DNA of 64,000 bases from Pseudomonas tremae (GCF_001401155.1 NZ_LJRO01000117.1:1-64000); one strand, 5' to 3'; positions 1 through 8,380 are shown, numbered from the stretch's first letter. Numbers and translations are program-made. The notes: generated by a model not told the origin, from the sequence alone.

Positions 1-80
1 GACGCAGAGCGTCGCACGATAGTCGAGGTTATCGCTCCCTGCGCTTCAGCGTGGGAATGCCTTTCACGACGCTCTGCGTC
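1..80. repeat. Degenerate palindromic intergenic repeat, copy 1
   Basis: The window opens with GACGCAGAGCGTC, and the same 13 bases in inverted orientation (GACGCTCTGCGTC) lie at about 68-80. Between them is the phrase agcgtgggaatgcc. The same vocabulary (CACGCT..AGCGTG, GCTCTGCGTC, cgatagtcgag) recurs near 26.2 and 43.7 kb, so this is one copy of a dispersed non-coding repeat. The copy may extend left of the window. Confidence 0.7.
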
Positions 81-115
81 GCAAGCGTTTGTAGCAGTGT
101 GGTTTTACAGACAAG

Positions 116-150
116 AAAAAGCCCGCTCTCGACAGAGGCGGGCTTTTTCA
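116..150 (-). terminator. Rho-independent terminator of bfr
   Basis: GCCCGC (121-126) pairs with GCGGGC (138-143), flanked on the minus strand by a run of T. It lies about 20 bases beyond the bfr stop codon. Confidence 0.85.
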
Positions 151-169
151 TTGCAGCGCGTCGGGTGAA

Positions 170-640
170 TCAGTCACCCATTTGCGACTGCAGGTAGTTC
201 TCTATGCCAACTTTGACGATCAGACCAAGCTGAGTCTCCAGCCAGTCGATTTGCTCTTCCTTAGGCTCAAGGATGTCTTCGAGCAACTCACGGCTGCCAA
301 AGTCGCCGACTGTCTCGAAATGAGCAATGGCCGCTTTCAGATCAGCCAGACCTTTCTGCTCGATCTTCAGGTCGCACTCCAGCATTTCCTTGGTGTGCTC
401 GCCGATCAGGATCTTGCCGAGGTCCTGCAGATTTGGCAGCCCTTCAAGAAACAGTGTGCGCTTGATCAGCTTGTCTGCGTACTTCATCGCATGGATGGAC
501 TCGTGGTACTCATGCCCGCCGAGCTTTTTCAGGCCCCAGTCTTCGTACATACGTGCATGCAAAAAGTACTGATTGATAGCGACCAGCTCGTTTCCGAGGA
601 TCTTGTTGAGATGCTGGATGACTGTAATGTCGCCTTTCAT
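170..640 (-). CDS. bfr: Bacterioferritin, heme-binding (alpha-type) subunit
   Basis: A 156-residue four-helix-bundle bacterioferritin, the usual length for the family. It should assemble into the 24-subunit cytosolic iron store. The axial heme ligand Met52 is present. Compared with E. coli Bfr, the di-iron ferroxidase ligands are mostly lost: Glu18 and Glu94 remain, but residue 51 is Ala, 54 is Tyr, 127 is Lys and 130 is Gln. This is the pattern of the catalytically dead, heme-carrying alpha subunit known in some pseudomonads and neisseriae, which co-assembles with a ferroxidase-competent subunit encoded elsewhere. bfd, its reductase ferredoxin, lies next to it on the same strand with its own terminator. 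Family certain; alpha-type role inferred from the missing ligands. Confidence 0.93.
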   Translation of the reverse strand: MKGDITVIQHLNKILGNELVAINQYFLHARMYEDWGLKKLGGHEYHESIHAMKYADKLIKRTLFLEGLPNLQDLGKILIGEHTKEMLECDLKIEQKGLADLKAAIAHFETVGDFGSRELLEDILEPKEEQIDWLETQLGLIVKVGIENYLQSQMGD

Positions 641-797
641 GTTCGAGGTCCTGCCGATGGATGGTGTCGATAAGCTGCGAGTGTGAGCTGCGCTCCGTCG
701 TCTGTCAAACCTAAGTGTTTGAATAATAAGTGAATTTAAATAGGAATAAGAATGTTTGAGTTCCGCATCTTGACGCTAAGCGCTTGAATTACAGGCA

Positions 798-826
798 TAA
801 AAAAACCGGACATGGCGTCCGGTTCT
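798..826 (-). terminator. Rho-independent terminator of bfd
   Basis: AACCGGA (804-810) pairs with TCCGGTT (818-824), followed on the minus strand by a T run. It lies just past the bfd stop and separates bfd from bfr. Confidence 0.85.
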
Positions 827-840
827 TGAAAACGGGGTAT

Positions 841-1059
841 TCAGGCAGCTGAAAATTTTGCGGGATAGGCCAGCGCCGCATGACTGCTTTGCAGTTCGGT
901 CAGGGTGTCACGCACCACTTCTTTCGCCAGGCAGGCGCATTTTCCACATTTACTCGCGACGCCCAGCGTTTCGCGGACTTCACGATAACTGCAGCAGCCT
1001 TCCAGAATTGCATCCCGGATTTGACCGTCTGTGACACCTTGGCAGAGGCAAACATACAT
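841..1059 (-). CDS. bfd: Bacterioferritin-associated ferredoxin
   Basis: A 72-residue BFD-type [2Fe-2S] protein. The cluster ligands fit the family spacing: Cys4 and Cys6 near the N-terminus (YVCLCQ), then Cys38 and Cys41 (CGKC). Bfd docks on bacterioferritin near the heme and passes electrons to the core so that Fe(II) is released. The neighbouring bfr supplies its partner. A Fur-like sequence lies about 45-60 bases upstream of the start, in line with the low-iron induction of bfd known in P. aeruginosa. Extra cysteines occur at 22, 23 and 43. Confidence 0.95.
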   Translation of the reverse strand: MYVCLCQGVTDGQIRDAILEGCCSYREVRETLGVASKCGKCACLAKEVVRDTLTELQSSHAALAYPAKFSAA

Positions 1060-1100
1060 AAGCTATGGACCGTCGCTGGTTTATTGCTTGATGTGAAGGA

Positions 1101-1122
1101 GACTAATGCTAATGAGAATGCT
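1101..1122 (-). promoter_or_regulatory. Probable Fur box upstream of bfd
   Basis: The plus strand reads actaatgctaatgagaatg, a run of NATNAT-like hexamers close to the Fur consensus (AATGATAATNATTATC type). It lies 42-63 bases before the bfd start, where a repressor would cover the promoter. Judged by eye only. Confidence 0.6.
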
Positions 1123-1218
1123 TGTCAAAACTGTTTTGGGTTCGATTCAGGTAGGGCGATGAGTGGTCGGCGGGTTGATTGCGTAGCGCGAAGAATGCCC
1201 GCCACTTTTTGGCAGACA

Positions 1219-1244
1219 TGAAAAAACCGGCGCAAGGCCGGTCT
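1219..1244 (-). terminator. Terminator of the pyrC-rnt operon
   Basis: ACCGGC (1226-1231) pairs with GCCGGT (1237-1242); the minus strand continues with TTTTTT. It is placed just after the rnt stop codon. Confidence 0.85.
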
Positions 1245-1263
1245 GTTCACTGAACTGTCGACC

Positions 1264-1941
1264 TCAGTCGTCGAAGTCTTGCCAGCCGCCCATTTCTTTC
1301 CAGCGGTTGACGATGCCGCAGAACAGCTCAGCGGTCTTTTCGGTGTCGTAGCGTGCCGAGTGAGCTTCACGGCCGTCGAAGTCGATTCCGGCGGCCTGGC
1401 AGGCTTTGGCCAATACGGTCTGGCCGTAGGCGAGGCCGGCAAGCGTGGCCGTGTCGAAGCTGGAGAACGGGTGAAACGGGTTGCGCTTCATGTCCATCCG
1501 GGCGACAGCCGCGTTGACGAAACCGAGGTCGAAGCTGGCGTTGTGACCGACCAGTACCGCGCGTTTGCAGCCATTGGCTTTAAGCGCCTTGCGCACGCCG
1601 CGGAAGATATCGTTAATTGCGGTCTCTTCGCTGACCGCCATGCGCAACGGGTGATCGAGCTTGATGCCGGTGAACTCCAGCGCAGCCGCCTCGATGTTGG
1701 CGCCCTCGAAGGGCTCGACGCGGAAGAAATAGGTGTGCTCGGGAAACACAAAGCCTTTTTCATCCATGCCGATGGTGACAGCGGCAATTTCCAGCAGGGC
1801 ATCGGTGGCGGAGTTGAAACCACCGGTCTCGACGTCGACGACTACCGGCAGGTAGCCGCGAAATCGCGCTGCCATCGGGTGACGGGAAACGCCGCCACCG
1901 CCGTGGCCTTCGTGTTCTTCGTCAAAATGATCTTCACTCAC
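1264..1941 (-). CDS. rnt: Ribonuclease T
   Basis: A 225-residue DEDD-family 3'-5' exoribonuclease that trims the CCA end of tRNA and the 3' ends of other stable RNAs as a homodimer. Exo I motif VVVDVETGG is present (Asp36, Glu38), a mid-protein HNASFDLGF provides Exo II, and [14 protein letters not shown] provides the Exo III His and Asp. A Gly/His-rich N-terminal tail of about 25 residues precedes the domain. The start overlaps the pyrC stop by four bases (ATGA), so the two are translationally coupled. Confidence 0.95.
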   Translation of the reverse strand: MSEDHFDEEHEGHGGGGVSRHPMAARFRGYLPVVVDVETGGFNSATDALLEIAAVTIGMDEKGFVFPEHTYFFRVEPFEGANIEAAALEFTGIKLDHPLRMAVSEETAINDIFRGVRKALKANGCKRAVLVGHNASFDLGFVNAAVARMDMKRNPFHPFSSFDTATLAGLAYGQTVLAKACQAAGIDFDGREAHSARYDTEKTAELFCGIVNRWKEMGGWQDFDD

Positions 1942-2981
1942 GCGTGTTCCTCCAGACGCCAGCGCAGTGTTTCACCAGCGCGCAGCGGGATAACGGTCAA
2001 CTCGCCAAACGGCAGGCTGGCAGGGGCGGTCCACTCGTCACGCACCAGCGTGATGGTGTCCTGATTGGCAGGCAGGCCATAGAACGCCGGACCGTGAAGG
2101 CTGGCGAAGCCCTCCAGCCTGTCCAGCGCGTTACGCTGTTCGAACGCTTCCGCGTACAGCTCGATCGCTGCGTAGGCCGTGTAGCAACCGGCACAACCGC
2201 ACGCGTTTTCCTTGGCATGCTGAGCATGCGGTGCCGAGTCGGTGCCCAGGAAAAACTTGTTGCTGCCGCTGGTGGCCGCGTCGAGCAACGAAGCCTGATG
2301 CGTATTGCGCTTGAGAATCGGCAGGCAATAGAAGTGCGGACGAATCCCGCCGACCAGCATGTGGTTGCGGTTGTACAGCAGGTGGTGCGCAGTGATGGTC
2401 GCCGCCACATTGGCCGAGGCTTCGTTGACGAACTGCACGGCCTCGCCGGTGGTGATGTGTTCGAACACCACTTTGAGGGTCGGAAAGCGTTCGACCACAC
2501 GACGCAGATGTTCGTCGATGAACACTTTTTCGCGATCGAAGACATCAATCTCGCCGCGTGTCACTTCCCCGTGTACCAACAGCAACATGCCGACTTCGGC
2601 CATTGCCTCCAGGGCCGGGAAGATCTTGTCGATGCTGGTGACACCGGAATCCGAGTTGGTGGTCGCCCCGGCCGGATACAGTTTGGCAGCGTAGACAAAG
2701 CCGCTGGCCTTGGCTGTGCGGATGTCTTCGGGTGTGGTCTGGTCGGTGAGGTAAAGCACCATCAACGGTTCGAAGCGGCTGGCTGCCGGACGTGCGGCCA
2801 GAATGCGCTGGCGATAAGCGTCGGCTTGTTGCGCGTTGCGAACCGGAGGTACGAGGTTGGGCATGATGATTGCGCGGCCAAAAGTTCGCGCTACGTCGGC
2901 AACGGTATGAGGCAAGACAGCTCCGTCACGGAGGTGAATATGCCAGTCGTCGGGACGCAGAAGGGTCAGGCGGTCAGACAT
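1938..2981 (-). CDS. pyrC: Dihydroorotase
   Basis: A 347-residue class II dihydroorotase, third step of de novo pyrimidine synthesis (N-carbamoyl-aspartate to dihydroorotate). Metal-binding HIHLRDG lies near the N-terminus, the Lys expected to be carboxylated is in YAAKLYPAG, and GTDSAPH carries the catalytic Asp. I chose the ATG giving MSDRLTLL. An upstream in-frame TTG at 3002 would add seven residues not typical of the family. pyrC and rnt form an operon; motY diverges from it. Confidence 0.95.
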   Translation of the reverse strand: MSDRLTLLRPDDWHIHLRDGAVLPHTVADVARTFGRAIIMPNLVPPVRNAQQADAYRQRILAARPAASRFEPLMVLYLTDQTTPEDIRTAKASGFVYAAKLYPAGATTNSDSGVTSIDKIFPALEAMAEVGMLLLVHGEVTRGEIDVFDREKVFIDEHLRRVVERFPTLKVVFEHITTGEAVQFVNEASANVAATITAHHLLYNRNHMLVGGIRPHFYCLPILKRNTHQASLLDAATSGSNKFFLGTDSAPHAQHAKENACGCAGCYTAYAAIELYAEAFEQRNALDRLEGFASLHGPAFYGLPANQDTITLVRDEWTAPASLPFGELTVIPLRAGETLRWRLEEHA

Positions 2982-3048
2982 TGGGGATTCCAGGCGGGTC
3001 AAACTCGTTGGGAATGCTACCGGAAAAGCCTCTCTCAGGCATCCGCTA

Positions 3049-3074
3049 TCAAGTTTTGCATGAAGTTACCGATA
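3049..3074 (+). promoter_or_regulatory. Predicted FliA (sigma-28) promoter of motY
   Basis: TCAAGT (3049-3054), a 13-base spacer, then ACCGATA (3068-3074). The Pseudomonas FliA consensus is TCAAGT-N13-GCCGATA, so only one position differs. It lies 57 bases before the motY start and fits flagellar-cascade control of a motor gene. Confidence 0.8.
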
Positions 3075-3130
3075 GCTCCCTTGTCAGTCAGCATTTTTCT
3101 GTTTCGCGTTCATTTCCAGTGGAGCCTCCC

Positions 3131-4036
3131 GTGCGCCAGCGATATTTAGCCCTGCTCAGCATGTTTGCCAGCCTTCCGGCGATGGCTATCAGTTTCCAGA
3201 CGCGTCTGGAGAGCATCGAGTGGAAGGTCGAAGGCGATCAGTTCGAATGCCGCCTGACTCAGCCGATCACCGATTTCGGTGCGGGCGAGTTCGTGCGCCG
3301 TGCGGGAGAGCAGGCGACATTTCGCCTCAAGGCGTCCTATAACATGCTGGGCAATGGCTCTGCGACATTGCTGGCCGCCGCCGCGCCCTGGCAGCCTGGG
3401 CGTGGTGATATCAACCTGGGTTCAGTGCGCGTCATGAATGGCGACATTCCGTTCAACACTTCCCAAGCGCAGGCAGGGCGGCTGATCAGCGGCCTGATGG
3501 ACGGGCGCAGCCCGCTGATTCGTCACTACAACCGCGACGGCGGTCTGATGGAAATACGCTTGCTACCTGTCAAATTCAGCAAGGCGTTCAGTGAATATCA
3601 GGCTTGTACCGCCAAGCTGTTGCCGATGAATTTCGATCAGATCAAACAGGCTGAAGTGGGTTTTCCTGGCGGTGGTATCGAGCTGGATGCCCGTGCAAAA
3701 GCGCGTCTGGACAACATGGTTGCCTACTTGAAGGCTGATCCGACCGTCAACCGCGTCGAGCTTGATGGCCATTCGGACAACAGCGGCAATCGCCTTACCA
3801 ACCGTGACTTGTCTCGCCGCCGGGCACTGGCAGTCATGGACTATCTCAAGGCCCAGGGTATTCCGGAGCAGCAGATCACCCTGCGCTTCCACGGTGAGCG
3901 CTACCCGCTGGCGCCCAACACCAACGAAGCCAACCGCGCGCGCAACCGTCGGGTGAACGTACACCTTGAGCGCGTAGCGCCCGATGAGCGCCCGGTGCCT
4001 GTTGCCTCCTCGGCAAGCGCCGCACATACGTCCTGA
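3131..4036 (+). CDS. motY: Flagellar motor-associated protein MotY
   Basis: A 301-residue exported protein. Residues 1-20 look like a signal peptide (MRQRYLALLSMFASLPAMA). An N-terminal beta-rich MotY domain follows, then an OmpA-like peptidoglycan-binding domain at about 190-285 with the hallmark ELDGHSDNSG and NRDLSRRRA segments. MotY is part of the T-ring around the basal body and anchors stators to the cell wall. The start is GTG, preceded by GGAG at 3121. The position beside pyrC and argG matches motY of P. aeruginosa. Confidence 0.92.
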   Translation: MRQRYLALLSMFASLPAMAISFQTRLESIEWKVEGDQFECRLTQPITDFGAGEFVRRAGEQATFRLKASYNMLGNGSATLLAAAAPWQPGRGDINLGSVRVMNGDIPFNTSQAQAGRLISGLMDGRSPLIRHYNRDGGLMEIRLLPVKFSKAFSEYQACTAKLLPMNFDQIKQAEVGFPGGGIELDARAKARLDNMVAYLKADPTVNRVELDGHSDNSGNRLTNRDLSRRRALAVMDYLKAQGIPEQQITLRFHGERYPLAPNTNEANRARNRRVNVHLERVAPDERPVPVASSASAAHTS

Positions 4037-4154
4037 GCCCTCGTCAGGTTGCTGGATACGTCGCCTTGTCGTCACAAGCTGTCGCGCCCCTGTAAATCTG
4101 CTGGCTTGAACGGTAGAATCCACGGTTTTCCGTACAACCCGGTGGAGTGATGGC

Positions 4155-5372
4155 ATGGCGGACGTAAACAAGGTAGTTCTCGCGTATTCCGGTGGCCTGG
4201 ACACTTCGGTGATCCTCAAGTGGCTGCAAGATACGTACAACTGCGAAGTGGTGACCTTTACCGCTGACCTGGGTCAGGGTGAAGAGGTCGAACCGGCACG
4301 CGCCAAGGCTCAGGCCATGGGCGTGAAAGAAATCTACATCGATGACCTGCGCGAAGAGTTCGTGCGCGATTTCGTGTTCCCGATGTTCCGTGCCAACACT
4401 GTCTACGAAGGCGAGTACCTGCTGGGTACTTCCATCGCTCGTCCATTGATCGCCAAGCGTCTGATCGAAATCGCCAATGAAACCGGCGCTGACGCCATCT
4501 CCCACGGCGCAACCGGCAAAGGCAACGACCAGGTGCGTTTCGAACTGGGTGCCTACGCGCTCAAGCCTGGCGTCAAGGTGATTGCTCCGTGGCGTGAGTG
4601 GGATTTGCTGTCGCGTGAAAAGCTGATGGATTATGCCGAAAAGCACAACATCCCGATCGAGCGTCACGGCAAGAAGAAATCCCCGTACTCGATGGACGCC
4701 AACCTGCTACACATTTCCTATGAAGGCGGCGTCCTGGAAGACACCTGGACCGAGCACGAAGAAGACATGTGGCGCTGGACCAAGTCCCCCGAGGACGCGC
4801 CAAACGTGGCGACCTATCTTGAGCTGACCTATCGCAATGGCGATATCGTTGCGCTGGATGGTGTCGAGATGACCCCTGCCACTGTTCTGGCAACCCTGAA
4901 CCGCATCGGCGGCGAGAATGGTATCGGGCGTCTGGATATCGTGGAAAACCGTTACGTGGGCATGAAGTCCCGTGGCTGCTACGAAACCCCGGGCGGCACC
5001 ATCATGCTGCGTGCCCACCGCGCAATCGAATCGATCACCCTGGACCGTGAAGTCGCTCACCTGAAGGATGAGTTGATGGCCAAATACGCCAGCCTGATCT
5101 ACACCGGTTACTGGTGGAGCCCTGAGCGTCTGATGCTGCAACAGATGATCGACGCGTCTCAGGCTCACGTGAACGGCGTGGTACGTCTGAAGCTGTACAA
5201 GGGCAACGTGATTGTGACTGGCCGCAAGTCCGATGACTCGCTGTTCGATGCCAATATCGCGACCTTCGAAGACGATGCTGGCGCTTACGACCAGGCCGAC
5301 GCTGCAGGCTTCATCAAGCTGAACGCACTGCGCATGCGGATTGCCGCAAACAAGGGCCGCAAGCTGTTCTGA
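4155..5372 (+). CDS. argG: Argininosuccinate synthase
   Basis: A 405-residue ATP-dependent ligase joining citrulline and aspartate in arginine synthesis. The N-type ATP pyrophosphatase loop [13 protein letters not shown] is at about residues 9-21, followed by typical [14 protein letters not shown] and the [15 protein letters not shown] segment. Full length, single domain pair, cytosolic. GGTGGAG supplies the ribosome site. The 118-base gap to motY probably holds its own promoter. Confidence 0.97.
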   Translation: MADVNKVVLAYSGGLDTSVILKWLQDTYNCEVVTFTADLGQGEEVEPARAKAQAMGVKEIYIDDLREEFVRDFVFPMFRANTVYEGEYLLGTSIARPLIAKRLIEIANETGADAISHGATGKGNDQVRFELGAYALKPGVKVIAPWREWDLLSREKLMDYAEKHNIPIERHGKKKSPYSMDANLLHISYEGGVLEDTWTEHEEDMWRWTKSPEDAPNVATYLELTYRNGDIVALDGVEMTPATVLATLNRIGGENGIGRLDIVENRYVGMKSRGCYETPGGTIMLRAHRAIESITLDREVAHLKDELMAKYASLIYTGYWWSPERLMLQQMIDASQAHVNGVVRLKLYKGNVIVTGRKSDDSLFDANIATFEDDAGAYDQADAAGFIKLNALRMRIAANKGRKLF

Positions 5373-5391
5373 AGATAGCAGGTGGTTTGGC

Positions 5392-5419
5392 AAGTGCAGC
5401 CCCTCGCAGGGCTGCACTT
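5392..5419 (+). terminator. Strong hairpin after argG
   Basis: AAGTGCAGCCC (5392-5402) and GGGCTGCACTT (5409-5419) form a perfect 11-bp stem with a 6-base loop, 20 bases after the argG stop. No U-run follows, so it may act as an mRNA 3'-end stabiliser and not as an intrinsic terminator. Confidence 0.6.
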
Positions 5420-5795
5420 GATGATCTGGCTGACGCGTAAAGCGCTTCAAGTTTCAACGCTTCGTATGACCTGCAGGGCGCGGCTCCTTTCCTGGACCAG
5501 CGCAGGTCACGTCTTTGACTAAAGTTTCCTGACACTTTGATCATTGCTGTTGAGTTCATCAACGCGGATACCGCTGGGCGTTCTACGCGTTTTAACGTCG
5601 CGGTATTGTTTTGATGAATCAAATACGGTCTGCAGTGTGTATTGATGAAGGCCTGCTTTCGACAGGAAAAGAAACAGGCATAGGCTTTGCCATGTTTTCC
5701 TACACAGACTGTCGTTGTTAAGGACGCTATAACCGAGTTTTTCAGTCGCGTATCCGGCACTCTTCGCACACGGCGGCTATTTCAACGCAACGGCT
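5420..5795. other. Gap without a supported gene
   Basis: About 380 bases between argG and the HTH-protein gene. A minus-strand reading frame spans it but has no ribosome site, no recognisable protein and an Arg/Ser/Ala-rich composition, so I do not call it. An imperfect inverted repeat (gacctgc..gcaggtc) lies near 5468-5507. Confidence 0.5.
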
Positions 5796-6356
5796 TTATT
5801 GAGTGTGCGGGTCAGCAGTACCTGGCGCCGAGTCAGGCTGCTTAGGCGTATCGCTTTCTCGCTGTTGCCTGAACTCATATCGATAGGCCTTGCCGATGTT
5901 CCAGATCTGGCGAACGCTGAGGTCGAGCAACTGAGCGATTTCAGAAGCAGCGTAGCCGAGGGCCGAATAGTGCATGGCGTGGCCCGCTACGACATCATCG
6001 ACATCAGCAGTATCATTGCGTGCTTCTCTCCTGAGGCTACGCACAGGCTGGCTGAAATGTATCCTCACTTTATGTTCCGTTGCCAGTTGGCGAACATCCT
6101 TCTTGGTCATACGCAATGAGTACTGCAGGGCGTTGACCCCCGCGCCCTTTGCAACAAGGCACTTCAGTAATTCCACTTTGCCTGTGAGTTCCAGGGCAGA
6201 GGTATTATCGGTGGGTGTCGGATTCGATGAACCCGCTGTTTCTCCCTCCGGTATGACGGCAATAACCCCGCCGGTGGCGACGAACCGCTCTATGGCAGTG
6301 GCCAGTTCCAGAGCGGTACGGGGCGGTGAAGGCGAACGAACGTATTTATTGTCCAT
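5796..6356 (-). CDS. Putative DNA-binding protein with two HTH-like segments
   Basis: I do not recognise the family. The 186-residue product starts at the ATG at 6356, preceded by AGGGA at good spacing; an upstream start would add 20 poorly placed residues. The N-terminal part (about 8-45) is an Ala/Glu helix followed by a Gly/Val-rich turn. Residues about 65-100 contain LLKCLVAKGAGVNALQYSLR then MTKKDVRQLATEH, which looks like one HTH. About 130-160 contains GYAASEIAQLLDLSVRQIW, a clear HTH of homeodomain/sigma-region-4 style. The C-terminal 25 residues are polar and disordered. A transcription factor is the natural guess. It faces the A+T-rich desert and the response regulator gene. Confidence 0.6.
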   Translation of the reverse strand: MDNKYVRSPSPPRTALELATAIERFVATGGVIAVIPEGETAGSSNPTPTDNTSALELTGKVELLKCLVAKGAGVNALQYSLRMTKKDVRQLATEHKVRIHFSQPVRSLRREARNDTADVDDVVAGHAMHYSALGYAASEIAQLLDLSVRQIWNIGKAYRYEFRQQRESDTPKQPDSAPGTADPHTQ

Positions 6357-6716
6357 GATAGGTCCCTTTTTGAACATGGTTATACACATGGCCCATTCAA
6401 AAGAGTTGGCAGACACTTTGAGGTCTTGTCATCAGGCAGAGGTGCCCGACCGGCCATGTATGCAGTACCCGAATCCATCCGGCCGGTGTGATAGACCGAG
6501 CTCGTCTAACTACTGTTGCTCATGAAGTACGTGAGTGAAATACGCATTGATATAGCCTCTTGAGAAGCGTATTCAATGGCAATAAATAACGGTGTTAATG
6601 CCAAAAAAGTAACGACTGGTAATAGAATTTGCAAGGAGAAAATGGTGCTTGGATGGAATTGATTTGAAAGTATTTAAAAGGTCTTACATGTTTTATTTTT
6701 GCGTCCCTGATTTTTG

Positions 6717-6730
6717 TAGTACGTTTCCTA
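6717..6730 (+). promoter_or_regulatory. Single TAGTACGTTTCCTA site
   Basis: Matches the right-hand member of the phased pair at 6954 in 12 of the first 13 positions (TAG.ACGTTTCCT). It lies in the same desert, about 360 bases upstream of the HTH-protein gene. Confidence 0.4.
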
Positions 6731-6931
6731 TTCGGCTGACCATGGCTGGATCTGAAATGAGATTTGGTATTTGCTACTTGTCGAATGAGCTGCTTTTAGT
6801 CTTGAATGACGTAGGCTCATGCTAAGGTGTCTGTAAGATATTGCTTCAGCACAGGCTCGTGCGGTTAAATCATAATGCCGTGAGGCCTGAGCGCTAACGA
6901 TGTGTCGAGTGCTCAGCCTGGCGTTCTGTTG

Positions 6932-6969
6932 TAGGAGATTTCCTTAAGTTATATAGGACGTTTCCTTAA
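6932..6969 (+). promoter_or_regulatory. Phased repeat pair, 22-bp spacing (upstream pair)
   Basis: TAGGAGATTTCCTTAA (6932-6947) and TAGGACGTTTCCTTAA (6954-6969) differ at two positions and start exactly 22 bases apart. Each is an imperfect inverted repeat TAGGA/TTCCT. Two helical turns of spacing implies dimers bound on one DNA face. Bordetella BvgA binds TTTCCTA-like inverted heptads in 22-bp steps, and a BvgA-like regulator is encoded 660 bases downstream. Confidence 0.55.
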
Positions 6970-7495
6970 ATAAATATTTGTACAATATTCTGTATTCAAT
7001 GTGTAATTTTTACTCGTGGTTTACGTATGTACGGTGTGAGTGATCGCTATCAGTCGCCCCGTGTGGCGTGCAGGCGTCGGTGCCAGGAAAGAGGCGCTTA
7101 TCTTGACAGGACCGCACTATTTCAATCGCCACGTTCTGCGCGTCTCTGTCATGTAGATGCCTGAGTATCAAGAACTGTCGTGTCATCAGCATCTTGAAAT
7201 TCGGCCATGACGCCCGGGCGTTTTGCTTCAGGAGTATTCAGGCGGACAGGAGGTTTTTTTCACTTTGCTGGCTATGCGCCATGCGTCAATTTGTTTCGAT
7301 GCTGATAAAAAGACGGTTTTACAAAGTTTTTAACAGGCCCGACAAGATCATTTTTGACGATGAAACGTCTGGTCATGTTCATCTATCGACTGGAGTCGCG
7401 ATGCTTACGCCGCCGCTCCAGCAATAATTCAACAGGTTCCGAAAAGGAAGGCTCTGTGAAAATTAATAAAAAATGTACGTTAGTGCCGAGTTTTG

Positions 7496-7531
7496 TAGGA
7501 AGTTTCTGCTGTACTTGTAGGAATGGTCTTT
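7496..7531 (+). promoter_or_regulatory. Phased repeat pair, 22-bp spacing, upstream of the BvgA-like gene
   Basis: TAGGAAGTTTCTGC starts at 7496 and TAGGAATGGTCTTT at 7518, again 22 bases apart. The pair lies 98-133 bases before the response regulator start, where an activator or autoregulator would bind. More degenerate than the pair at 6932-6969. Confidence 0.5.
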
Positions 7532-7628
7532 GGCTGTCAGTCCTTAAGGGTGAGCGCAATGCAAAGCACTAAACGACTAAGTTATTGTGCTGGCTCTGAA
7601 AATTCGAATAGCGAAAAATGGACTGCCC

Positions 7629-8255
7629 ATGAATAAAGTGCTGATCGTGGATGATCATCCTGTCATTCGCCTTGCTGTACGCATGCTGATGGAGCGTCAT
7701 GGCTATGAGGTCGTCGCGGAGACTGATAACGGTGTGGACGCATTGCAGATGGCGCGCGAGCATCTTCCTGATATCGTGATCCTCGACATCGGTATCCCCA
7801 AGCTCGACGGCCTGGAAGTAATCGCTCGTCTGTCAGCCATGACATTGCCATTCAAGGTTCTGATTCTGACTTCTCAGGCGCCAGGTCACTTCTCCATGCG
7901 TTGCATGCAGGCAGGTGCTGCGGGGTATGTTTGCAAGCAACAGGATCTGACCGAGCTGCTGAGTGCAATCAAGGCGGTGCTTTCAGGCTACAGCTATTTC
8001 CCCAACCAGGCGCTGCACACTGTTCGCTCCAGCATGGGAAACGCGAGCGAATCGGATATGGTAGACCGTCTTTCCGGCAGGGAAATGATGGTTCTGCAAC
8101 AGTTGGCCAGAGGCAAGACCAACAAGGAGATCGCAGACGGCATGTTTTTGAGCAACAAGACCGTCAGCACTTATAAAACCCGGTTATTACTCAAGCTCAA
8201 TGCACATTCGCTGGTTGATCTGATTGAGCTTGCCCAGCGTAACGGGCTTGTCTGA
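7629..8255 (+). CDS. Orphan LuxR/NarL-family response regulator, BvgA-like
   Basis: A 208-residue two-domain regulator. Receiver domain (1-120): acidic pair Asp8-Asp9, phospho-acceptor Asp53 (ILDIGIPKLDG), Thr81 and Lys103 all present, so it should be phosphorylated. C-terminal LuxR-type HTH at about 143-200 (LSGREMMVLQQLARGKTNKEI). The sequence reads very much like Bordetella BvgA throughout, including the MFLSNKTVSTYKTRLL recognition-helix region. The ATG at 7629 gives the standard MNKVLIVDDH start; an upstream in-frame start adds 14 unusual residues. No histidine kinase gene lies within the window's nearby genes, so its sensor is encoded elsewhere. Confidence 0.9.
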   Translation: MNKVLIVDDHPVIRLAVRMLMERHGYEVVAETDNGVDALQMAREHLPDIVILDIGIPKLDGLEVIARLSAMTLPFKVLILTSQAPGHFSMRCMQAGAAGYVCKQQDLTELLSAIKAVLSGYSYFPNQALHTVRSSMGNASESDMVDRLSGREMMVLQQLARGKTNKEIADGMFLSNKTVSTYKTRLLLKLNAHSLVDLIELAQRNGLV

Positions 8256-8380
8256 GGCGGGCAGGTCATATTCGGCAATCAGTAAGCCGTGCCCAGTGCC
8301 TGGGAGCGTCTCTCTTTAGAGCTGCTTCCAGGGCTCGGCTCTGGCACGCAATATGTCTGGCGTCTCGCCAGGCGCTGCGC

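Larger units (their letters stand above)
6357..7628. other. A+T-rich non-coding stretch of about 1.27 kb
   Basis: No reading frame here has a convincing ribosome site, composition or family. The stretch is visibly richer in A+T than its surroundings (many runs such as aattaataaaaaatgtac). It holds the two phased repeat pairs listed separately, a third related site at 6717-6730, and an inverted repeat with arms near 6884-6893 and 6908-6917 (cctgagcgct / agtgctcagc). It could serve as a long regulatory region or encode a small RNA; I see no direct sign of the latter. Confidence 0.55.

Noticed and set aside
1944..3149. A 401-codon plus-strand open frame opposite pyrC
   Set aside because: Antisense shadow of pyrC, with no family features; such long shadows are common in high-G+C DNA.
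5314..5769. A 151-codon minus-strand frame after argG
   Set aside because: It overlaps the end of argG and the 11-bp hairpin, lacks a ribosome site and has shadow-like composition.
7010..7572. Three short frames (60-77 codons) in the A+T-rich desert
   Set aside because: No ribosome sites, no recognisable protein, and they overlap the phased repeats.
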